Shown: one piece after another, positions 1 through 5,078 of the stretch | Layout: the number at the start of each line of letters is the position of its first letter | How positions within the stretch are numbered: position 1 is the stretch's first letter | Source of the DNA: an uncultured Alistipes sp. | GTDB lineage: Bacteria > Bacteroidota > Bacteroidia > Bacteroidales > Rikenellaceae | Assembly: GCA_947174295.1 (NCBI GenBank) | Contig: CAMWIG010000158.1 | Coordinates: forward strand, 1-5,078 | Direction of reading: 5' to 3' | DNA length: 5,078 nt | The notes under the pieces: generated by a model | Seen by the model: only the letters and a program-made list of their open reading frames with translations | Databases searched by the model: none | Told to the model about the DNA's origin: nothing | Program-made: the position numbers and the translations under genes

Positions 1-1134
1 GGTCATACGACCAACAAGTTTTGGTATAATTGGGAGATATCGGTAGGAGCCGGTGTAGGTACGGCGGTACGCGATCTGTCGGGCTCTTCCGAGGGTGCTT
101 TCGGCGACCGTCTCGGTTTCGAGGGCAACATCTCGGCTACCAAGTGGTTCCATCCCATCATCGGTGCACGTTTGCAGTTGCAGGGCGGCAAGTTCTCGAA
201 CTATCCGGCCGGCGTGACCAACGGCGAGCTGGTGAAGTGGCCCTACATCTTCGTTCACGCCGACGCCATGATTAACCTCTCCAACTGGATTGGCGGCTAT
301 CGTGAGGATCGCTTCTACTATGCCGTTCCTTTCGTCGGTTTCGGTTATCAGGCTGTCGATTTCACCGATGACTTCGAGCAGAAGTACGGCGAGGGTTATA
401 ACGGTGCATATGCCACCGTATTCGGTTTGTTGAACAAGCTCCGCGTGAGCAAGCAGTTCGACATCAACATCGAGCTCAAAGCGTGGCTGTACCGCGAGGG
501 CGACATGCCTTCGATGGTCGGTGGCAGCGGCGGTTTCGGCCAGTCGTTCAGCGCTACCGTAGGTTTCTCCTACCGCTTCAACAAGCGCGGCTGGGACAAG
601 GCATACACTCAGAGCGATCTCGACGTATATGTCAACGAGGCTCAGAAGCTCCGTGACGATCTCGCTGCTGCCAACGCCGCACGCATTGCCGCCGAGGAGG
701 CCGCCGCGCAGTCGAAGGCCGACGCCGACCGTGCTCTTGCGAAGGCTCAGGCCGCACAGAAGGCTGCCGACGAGGCTGCTCTCCGCGCTGCCAAGGCTGC
801 CGAGGGCATCCACGCTACGGGCAACTGCATCTTCTTCAACTATGGCACGTCGCAGCTCACCGGCACCGACAAGACCCGTCTGGCACTCATCGCCGACGAA
901 ATCAAGGCCGGCGACAGCAAGACCGTCTACACGATTAGCGGCTACGCCGACGCTCAGACCGGTTCGAAGGCCGGCAACAAGCGCGTTTCGGCCAACCGTG
1001 CCAAGAACGTCTACAACTACCTCGTTTCGTGCGGTGTGAACCGTGACCAGTTGAAGTACGACAGCTTCGGCGGTTCCGTGGCTCCGTTCCCCTCGAACCA
1101 GAAGGCAAACCGCGCTGCGATTATCAACAAGTAA
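1..1134 (+). CDS. OmpA-family outer-membrane protein, 5'-truncated by the window edge
   Basis: The frame is open from base 1 with no plausible start, so the N-terminus lies outside the window; 377 residues plus a TAA stop are visible. Residues 1 to about 196 alternate polar and aromatic residues in short strands and end in the strand ATVGFSYRF, as expected for an outer-membrane beta-barrel. Residues about 205-268 form an Ala/Lys/Glu/Asp-rich helical, probably coiled-coil linker. Residues about 272-377 are an OmpA C-terminal domain. GYAD (D317) and NRAKNV (R333) match the Asp and Arg that bind diaminopimelate in E. coli OmpA, and the tail NRAAI is typical of the family. The protein should anchor the outer membrane to peptidoglycan from the periplasmic side. 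Two cysteines (C276, C344) sit in the OmpA domain. A strong terminator follows. The family call is firm; which OmpA paralogue it is, and whether the barrel also forms a pore, cannot be told. Confidence 0.93.
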   Translation, partial: GHTTNKFWYNWEISVGAGVGTAVRDLSGSSEGAFGDRLGFEGNISATKWFHPIIGARLQLQGGKFSNYPAGVTNGELVKWPYIFVHADAMINLSNWIGGYREDRFYYAVPFVGFGYQAVDFTDDFEQKYGEGYNGAYATVFGLLNKLRVSKQFDINIELKAWLYREGDMPSMVGGSGGFGQSFSATVGFSYRFNKRGWDKAYTQSDLDVYVNEAQKLRDDLAAANAARIAAEEAAAQSKADADRALAKAQAAQKAADEAALRAAKAAEGIHATGNCIFFNYGTSQLTGTDKTRLALIADEIKAGDSKTVYTISGYADAQTGSKAGNKRVSANRAKNVYNYLVSCGVNRDQLKYDSFGGSVAPFPSNQKANRAAIINK

Positions 1135-1157
1135 TTCCGACGCAATATTTTATAACG

Positions 1158-1197
1158 GCGCACCCCGCTCTGCAAGAGCGGGGTGCGCTGCGTTTTT
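1158..1197 (+). terminator. Intrinsic terminator of the OmpA-family gene
   Basis: A perfect 14-bp GC-rich stem (1158-1171 with 1175-1188) closes a 3-nt loop and is followed by TGCG and a run of five T (1193-1197). It begins 23 nt after the TAA stop. The T-run lies only on the + side; on the - strand the stem is followed by CGTTATAAAATA, so it would be a poor terminator for the convergent glycosidase gene, although the hairpin could still protect that transcript's 3' end. Confidence 0.88.
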
Positions 1198-1298
1198 ATG
1201 GCAATGGCGGATTGGCAACCCGGAGGTTCCGTGCGTCGTATTTTGTTCGTGCGCCGCAGGCCGCACATGAAGAACCGTCGCCGGTCGTCGTCCGATAA

Positions 1299-3533
1299 TC
1301 AGAAGACCAGCTCGGCGCTCGACACTTCGATGCCTTTCGGTGCTGCTCCGCGGTCGTCGTAGAGCTCTGTGCGGAGCGAGAAGAAGATGTTCTCGACCGA
1401 CAGCCAGTCGATGCCGGCGGCACTCTCTGCTGCGTCGGGGCGGTAGTAGGGGTTTATGCCGGGCCAATCCTGCGGCAGCATGGGCGCACGGTCGGGACGA
1501 AGCTCTCCGACGGGAATATCGACTGTGCGCCACTCTTCGCCGAGTTCCACTTCGGCTCCCCATGCTCCCGCGCCGGCGATATTGAGCAGCAGTTTCATGC
1601 GGGCGGTGGAGGGTGTCGCTGCGCGTGCCGTGATGCGCAGGGCGTGTGGCGAGAGGCCTGCGGCGATGTAGGGGCGCAGGCGGTCGCCGACGTATGACTG
1701 GGCCGACACGTCGGCCGGAAAGCGGTACTCCTCGTGCGGCGTGAGGTCTTCGCAGTAGAGTCTGAGGTTTCCTTCGGCGGAGGGCCGGCAGTCGAAGCGC
1801 GGACTGTAAAATTCGCTGCGCGTGAAGAGCATACGGTCGCGGTCGCGCGGTGCGTCGAAGAGCGTGACGCGTTCGTCGGCGATGCGGCGGTCGACGGCGG
1901 GGTGGTACTCGGCCATGCCGATGCGGCCGAGCTTTTCGGGCAGCGTGTACTCCTCCCTGGCGGCGAGGATGTAGACGCCCTCGGCGATGTCGAACGAGCC
2001 GCGGTCGACGTGCGTCGTGAAGCTGCCGGTCAGAGGCTGCACCCGGAAGCTGTCGCCGAGGTCCGGAAGCGACAGCCGCATGCGTCGCGGCGTGTGCAGC
2101 AGTGCGAATACGCGGCGGTGAATGTCGGGGCTGCGGAACGGGTCGTCGAGCTGCACGACGTCGGGATATACCTCCAAACGCCATACGCCATCCTCGATTT
2201 TGTCGAGGAAGTAGATGCCCGTGCCGTCGTACTCGACGAGTGGCGACGAACCTACGCCGGCGATGTGTTCCGTTTCGCTGCCGACGTCCAGATCGGCCGG
2301 TGCGGAGTTGGAGTAGTAGAGCGTGCGGCCGTCGCAGTAGATGCTGCGGTCGGCGTCGGGGTCTACGGCGATGTCGCCGAAGCGCGTGTTCTGGGGATAG
2401 CGCCCCCAGTCGCGGCCGCGTTCGAGGGTTTCCATCCCCTTCACGGCAATCATGGCCGATACGGCCTTGCGCGGTGTGTAGACCATGTTCAGCAGGTGGG
2501 TCTGCCAGCCGAGGTTCCACGGCGCGGTGCGCAGCATGTCGTAGGAGAACATCGCGGCGAACTGCACGCCTCCCTCGCGGAACTCGCGCACCTGCGCCGG
2601 ATACATGTACGACACGGTAAGGTCGGGCGCGTCGAACTCGTAGACCATCTTCGAGCGCGGGCCGATGTCGACGCTTCGCATGGGCGCGTAGTCGTCGACG
2701 CAGGGCAGGAAGTTGCCGCGCAGGGTGTGTCCGTGGTTGAGCTGCGTGGGATACCATCCGTAGGTGGCGCACTCGGCCTTCGACGAGATTACGGCGGGTG
2801 CGATGCGGAAGTTTTCGCTGATGTTGTAGGCCACGATTTTGCGGCACCCCGTGCGGCGTATCGTGCGGTGCATCGCGTCGATATATGCGGCTATTTCGTC
2901 GTTGCGGCCGTCGATGCGCGCCGGCTCGTTGATTATTTCGATGGCGATGATGTTAGGTTCGAACTTGTACTTGCGTCCCGAGTAGCGGTTGGTGTGTTCG
3001 AGCAGCTGGGTCATGTAGTTCTGCTGGGCGCGAATCGCCGCGGGGTCGAACGTCATCTCGCCCTTGGGGTAGCGGGCCGAGAATCCGGGCATTTCGACGA
3101 ACCCTTCGGGCCACCATGCTGCGTGCACCACCGTCGGCGAGAGGAGCATCAGTATGTCGCGCTCCGAGGCGCGGTGAATCAGATAGTCCAGCAGGTCGAG
3201 ATGCTCGTTGTCGAGCAGGTTGCCCTCGGCGTCGCAGTTCTCCCAGTCGCCCCAGAACGAGAGCCGCAGGGCGCGGAATCCCATGCGGGCGAAGTGAGCC
3301 ATATCCTCGTCTATCATGGCGTGTTTTTCGTCGAGCGACGGCGCCACGCGGTCGGCGGCGCGGTAGTCGCAGGCCGATGGCAGGCAGTAGTTTGCGCCGA
3401 AGACGGCCACCTCGCTGCCGTCGGATTTGTAACGTATGACGCCCTCGCGGTCCTGGTAGACTATCTCCTGGGCCTGAACGGTTGCCGCGGCTGCTGCGAC
3501 GAGCAGCAGCAGCATCAGTTTTCGCAGAAACAT
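1299..3533 (-). CDS. Secreted multidomain glycoside hydrolase, clan GH-A (GH5-like)
   Basis: 744 residues. A signal peptide occupies about residues 1-22 (FLRK, a Leu/Ala-rich core, then VQAQ), so the enzyme is exported. Residues about 30-360 look like a TIM-barrel glycosidase of clan GH-A: the GFRALRLSFWGDW segment (R90, strand 2), IEIINEP at the end of strand 4 (N202-E203-P204, with E203 the likely acid/base), YGWYP near strand 6, and MVYEFDAPD (E299 the likely nucleophile). W339 in APWNLGW fits the strand-8 tryptophan. Residues about 365-525 are a beta-rich region, and about 575-744 resemble a jelly-roll carbohydrate-binding-like domain ending in SSAELVF. It would hydrolyse a beta-linked polysaccharide or oligosaccharide by a retaining mechanism; the substrate cannot be inferred. 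GH5, GH2-like or another GH-A family are all possible. The first ATG is taken because it gives a complete signal peptide and sits about 27 nt below a promoter-like sequence; M7 is an alternative. No Shine-Dalgarno is present. A terminator separates it from the upstream hydrolase gene. Confidence 0.85.
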   Translation of the reverse strand: MFLRKLMLLLLVAAAAATVQAQEIVYQDREGVIRYKSDGSEVAVFGANYCLPSACDYRAADRVAPSLDEKHAMIDEDMAHFARMGFRALRLSFWGDWENCDAEGNLLDNEHLDLLDYLIHRASERDILMLLSPTVVHAAWWPEGFVEMPGFSARYPKGEMTFDPAAIRAQQNYMTQLLEHTNRYSGRKYKFEPNIIAIEIINEPARIDGRNDEIAAYIDAMHRTIRRTGCRKIVAYNISENFRIAPAVISSKAECATYGWYPTQLNHGHTLRGNFLPCVDDYAPMRSVDIGPRSKMVYEFDAPDLTVSYMYPAQVREFREGGVQFAAMFSYDMLRTAPWNLGWQTHLLNMVYTPRKAVSAMIAVKGMETLERGRDWGRYPQNTRFGDIAVDPDADRSIYCDGRTLYYSNSAPADLDVGSETEHIAGVGSSPLVEYDGTGIYFLDKIEDGVWRLEVYPDVVQLDDPFRSPDIHRRVFALLHTPRRMRLSLPDLGDSFRVQPLTGSFTTHVDRGSFDIAEGVYILAAREEYTLPEKLGRIGMAEYHPAVDRRIADERVTLFDAPRDRDRMLFTRSEFYSPRFDCRPSAEGNLRLYCEDLTPHEEYRFPADVSAQSYVGDRLRPYIAAGLSPHALRITARAATPSTARMKLLLNIAGAGAWGAEVELGEEWRTVDIPVGELRPDRAPMLPQDWPGINPYYRPDAAESAAGIDWLSVENIFFSLRTELYDDRGAAPKGIEVSSAELVF

Positions 3534-3565
3534 AAAGGTCGAATGTCGGGATGGTTATCTGTCCA

Positions 3566-3596
3566 CGAAGTTAGTGAAAAATCCGCAAAACCGCAA
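3566..3596 (-). promoter_or_regulatory. Candidate Bacteroidota-type promoter of the glycosidase gene
   Basis: On the - strand TAACTTCG (3573-3566) matches the Bacteroidota -7 box TAnnTTTG with one mismatch, and TTG (3596-3594) lies exactly 20 nt upstream, where the -33 box is expected. Transcription would start near 3560, giving a leader of about 27 nt. The position between the preceding gene's terminator and this gene's ATG supports the call; the motif itself is short and imperfect. Confidence 0.5.
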
Positions 3597-3633
3597 CCCG
3601 CGGTGAGCGTAATTCGGCCGGAACGGCTGCATG

Positions 3634-3672
3634 AAAAACGGCGTCCGATGCCAGTCAGCATCGGACGCCGTT
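3634..3672 (-). terminator. Intrinsic terminator of the alpha/beta hydrolase gene
   Basis: Perfect 15-bp stem (3637-3651 with 3658-3672) around a 6-nt loop. Read on the - strand, the stem runs into five T (complement of the A-run 3634-3638). It starts 15 nt after the hydrolase stop codon. There is no T-run on the + side, so it acts in one direction only. It separates the two tandem - strand genes into different transcription units. Confidence 0.88.
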
Positions 3673-3687
3673 GGTGCGGTAGCCGCA

Positions 3688-4740
3688 TCAGCGGAGATTG
3701 CGGTTGAAGAAATCTTCCAGACGGTCGAACGGGATAATGTCCGTGCGGTCGTAGAGGTCGGTGTGGCTTGCTCCGGGGACGATGCAGAGCTCCTTGTCGT
3801 CGCCGCGCAGACGGGCGAAGGCATCCTCGCCGAAGTAGCGCGAGTGGGCCTTCTCGCCGTGGAGCACCAGCACGGCGGAGCGAATCTCGTCGCTGTACGT
3901 CATGAGCGGTGCGTTGATGAACGACAGTGCCGAGGTTGTGTTCCATCCGCCGTTGGAGTTGAGCGAACGGGGATGATAGCCGCGCGGAGTCTTGTAGTAG
4001 TCGTAGTAGTCCTTTATGAACTGCGGGGCATCGGCCGGCAGAGAGTCGGGGACTCCGCCGCCGCGGGCGAATGAACCGTTTCGTGCGTCGTCGGTGCGCT
4101 GTGCGGCGAGCCGGCGGCGGAGTTCGTGGCGGTCGTCGGCCGACATCGAGTCGAAATATCCGCGCGAGTTGACGCGCGACATGTCGTACATCGTCGAGGC
4201 TGCGGTGGCCTTTATGCGCGGGTCGACGGCTGCGGCGTTGAGGGCCAAACCTCCCCAGCCGCAGATTCCTATTATGCCTATGCGTTCGGGGTCGACGTCC
4301 TCGCGCGTGGAGAGGTAGTCGACGGCCGCGCAGAAATCCTCGGTGTTGATGTCGGGCGAGGCCACGTAGCGCGGCGTGCCGCTGCTCTCGCCCGTGTAGG
4401 ATGGGTCGAACGCCACGGCGAGAAATCCTCGCGCGGCCATGGTCTGCGCGTAGAGTCCCGATGCTTGCTCCTTGACCGCGCCGAACGGGCCGCAGACGGC
4501 GATTGCCGGGAGTTTGCCTGCGGTGTTCTTCGGACGGTAGACGTCGGCAGCCAGCGTCGTGCCGAATCGTGTGGTGAATGTCGCCTTGGTGTGGTCGACA
4601 TGTTCGTCGAGCGGGAATGTCTTGTCCCACTCGGCCGTAAGATTGAGCTGTTCCATATCGTTTGCCTGTTTTTGTGTCACGGTTGTGCATGCCGCGGCGA
4701 GGGTGCATGCCGCCGACAGTGCTGCTACGAGTCGTTTCAT
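3688..4740 (-). CDS. Exported alpha/beta hydrolase with a Cys-type nucleophile, probable lipoprotein
   Basis: 350 residues. The frame is open further upstream to 4911, but that stretch crosses the promoter and looks non-coding, whereas the ATG at 4740 begins a proper export signal (MKRLVAALSAACTLAAAC). Cleavage before C18 would make a lipoprotein, though the -3 residue is Ala rather than Leu; no acidic surface-export signal follows the Cys, so a periplasmic location is likelier. The fold is alpha/beta hydrolase: VCGPFGAVKEQASG (about 82-95) probably shapes the oxyanion region, DPSYTGESSG lies at 112-121, and the nucleophile elbow GICGWGG (158-164) puts Cys at 160 where most relatives have Ser. 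HGEKAHSRYF (E296, likely acid) and GASH (H326) complete a Cys-Glu-His triad as in dienelactone-hydrolase-like enzymes. It probably cleaves an ester or thioester; the substrate is unknown. It has its own promoter and terminator. Confidence 0.88.
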   Translation of the reverse strand: MKRLVAALSAACTLAAACTTVTQKQANDMEQLNLTAEWDKTFPLDEHVDHTKATFTTRFGTTLAADVYRPKNTAGKLPAIAVCGPFGAVKEQASGLYAQTMAARGFLAVAFDPSYTGESSGTPRYVASPDINTEDFCAAVDYLSTREDVDPERIGIIGICGWGGLALNAAAVDPRIKATAASTMYDMSRVNSRGYFDSMSADDRHELRRRLAAQRTDDARNGSFARGGGVPDSLPADAPQFIKDYYDYYKTPRGYHPRSLNSNGGWNTTSALSFINAPLMTYSDEIRSAVLVLHGEKAHSRYFGEDAFARLRGDDKELCIVPGASHTDLYDRTDIIPFDRLEDFFNRNLR

Positions 4741-4765
4741 TTGCTTCGATGTTGTTTTACGATTG

Positions 4766-4798
4766 CAAAAATATCGTCTTTTCGCATGCCGGACGATA
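4766..4798 (-). promoter_or_regulatory. Candidate promoter of the alpha/beta hydrolase with overlapping inverted repeat
   Basis: On the - strand TATTTTTG (4773-4766) is a perfect match to the Bacteroidota -7 box TAnnTTTG, about 25 nt above the ATG at 4740. The expected -33 position 20 nt upstream reads TCG (4796-4794), one mismatch from TTG. A perfect 7-bp inverted repeat, TATCGTC (4798-4792) and GACGATA (4778-4772), separated by 13 nt, covers the -33 position and the first two bases of the -7 box. The half-sites repeat at a 20-bp interval, so the repeat could be an operator; alternatively, with the five T after the second arm, it could be a weak terminator for the upstream transcript. Confidence 0.55.
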
Positions 4799-4825
4799 CC
4801 CGTTTTACATGTCGTAATACCTCGA

Positions 4826-5005
4826 TTACGGAAATTGCCGGCCGGCTTCGATGTCGGATTGTCGTGTGTGCCTGATATTCCGGCAAGACTGTCGATCATC
4901 CTCCAATGCAATTGCAGCTCCGCGTTCGGCGTCGGCTATCGACACCTGAGCGCCGACCGTATGCGCGCCGGCCGCAAAGAGGAGTAATAGGACGAATCGT
5001 ATCAT
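4826..5005 (-). CDS. Short ORF with signal peptide; small secreted protein or gene remnant
   Basis: 59 codons and a TAA stop. Residues 1-20 (MIRFVLLLLFAAGAHTVGAQ) are a textbook signal peptide with cleavage after VGA, closely resembling that of the glycosidase in this window. The mature part would be about 40 residues: VSIADAERGAAIALED followed by an Arg/Gln-rich tail with one Cys, without any domain I recognise. The start lies 5 nt after the stop of the preceding partial gene, which suggests translational coupling in one operon. The tail composition looks more like an out-of-frame reading than a folded protein, so this may be the 5' end of a secreted-protein gene broken by a frameshift or deletion. 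I could not find a convincing continuation in the other two frames before the next promoter. Confidence 0.4.
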   Translation of the reverse strand: MIRFVLLLLFAAGAHTVGAQVSIADAERGAAIALEDDRQSCRNIRHTRQSDIEAGRQFP

Positions 5006-5010
5006 CGCAT

Positions 5011-5078
5011 TCAGTAAATTACGTATTCATATTCGAAATCTTCGATAAGCTCTCTGTACTCCTCTTTCCATTTTACGA
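5011..5078 (-). CDS. C-terminal end of an unidentified gene running off the right edge
   Basis: In one - strand frame the last 66 bases read VKWKEEYRELIEDFEYEYVIY and then TGA. The charged, amphipathic composition looks like the C-terminal helix of a real protein, and the next ORF starts 5 nt later in operon fashion. Codons are more AT-rich than in the neighbouring genes (AGA, GTA and ATT are used). At 21 residues no family can be named, and chance openness of the frame is possible. Confidence 0.4.
   Translation of the reverse strand, partial: VKWKEEYRELIEDFEYEYVIY

Noticed and set aside
606..806. The GCC/GCT-rich, repeat-like stretch in the OmpA gene.
   Set aside because: It encodes the Ala-rich helical linker between barrel and OmpA domain. 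No exact tandem repeat unit is present, so this is amino-acid composition rather than a DNA repeat.
1198..1362. A 54-codon + strand ORF starting right after the OmpA terminator.
   Set aside because: It overlaps the 3' end of the glycosidase gene in antisense, is Arg/Ser-rich, and its ATG lies immediately after the terminator T-run.
1150..2847. A 565-codon - strand frame overlapping the glycosidase gene in another phase.
   Set aside because: The product is a low-complexity Arg/Pro/His-rich string typical of an out-of-phase reading of a GC-rich gene. The same applies to the - strand frame at 3515-4708.
1734..3707. A 657-codon open frame on the + strand, exactly opposite the glycosidase gene.
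   Set aside because: It is the mirror of a GC-rich gene with strongly biased codons. The translation is Val/Arg/Ala/Gly-rich without any domain, and it runs through the terminator and promoter on the other strand. The - strand protein has a signal peptide and catalytic motifs.
4741..4911. A 57-codon N-terminal extension of the alpha/beta hydrolase starting at 4911.
   Set aside because: It would bury a good signal peptide inside the protein, would place the -7 box inside the coding region, and its residues resemble nothing.
4907..4916. The 10-bp palindrome TGCAATTGCA inside the short ORF.
   Set aside because: A single isolated short palindrome is expected by chance, and no promoter box is near it.

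Overview
The window looks like an ordinary chromosomal segment of a GC-rich Bacteroidota, most likely an Alistipes-like gut bacterium. This is inferred from four things: an OmpA-family porin-like protein ending in the usual NRAAI-type tail, signal peptides ending in ..AQ, start codons without Shine-Dalgarno sequences, and upstream boxes resembling the Bacteroidota promoter (TTG, about 20 nt, TAnnTTTG). GC is roughly 60% by eye. No tRNA, rRNA, CRISPR array, insertion sequence or phage gene is visible.

Layout: (1) Bases 1-1134, + strand: the C-terminal 377 codons of an OmpA-family outer-membrane protein (beta-barrel part, Ala-rich helical linker, peptidoglycan-binding OmpA domain), followed by a strong intrinsic terminator at 1158-1197. 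(2) 1299-3533, - strand: a secreted 744-residue multidomain glycoside hydrolase of the clan GH-A/GH5-like type, convergent with the OmpA gene. Its own candidate promoter lies at 3566-3596. (3) 3688-4740, - strand: a 350-residue exported alpha/beta hydrolase with a probable Cys-Glu-His triad, probably a lipoprotein. An intrinsic terminator follows 15 nt after its stop, so it and the glycosidase gene are separate transcription units despite being in tandem. (4) 4741-5078: no confident full gene. It holds a Bacteroidota-type promoter for the alpha/beta hydrolase with an inverted repeat laid over it, a 59-codon - strand ORF starting with a convincing signal peptide, and the last 21 codons of a - strand gene running off the right edge.

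How the genes work together: the OmpA protein is envelope structure, tying the outer membrane to peptidoglycan. The two hydrolases are both exported and adjacent, so they could act on a common glycan (backbone cleavage plus ester or side-group removal). Nothing here proves that, and there are no SusC/SusD genes to make it a polysaccharide utilisation locus. I do not see a clear undescribed system. The best leads are the inverted repeat over the 4766-4798 promoter and the short secreted ORF at 4826-5005.
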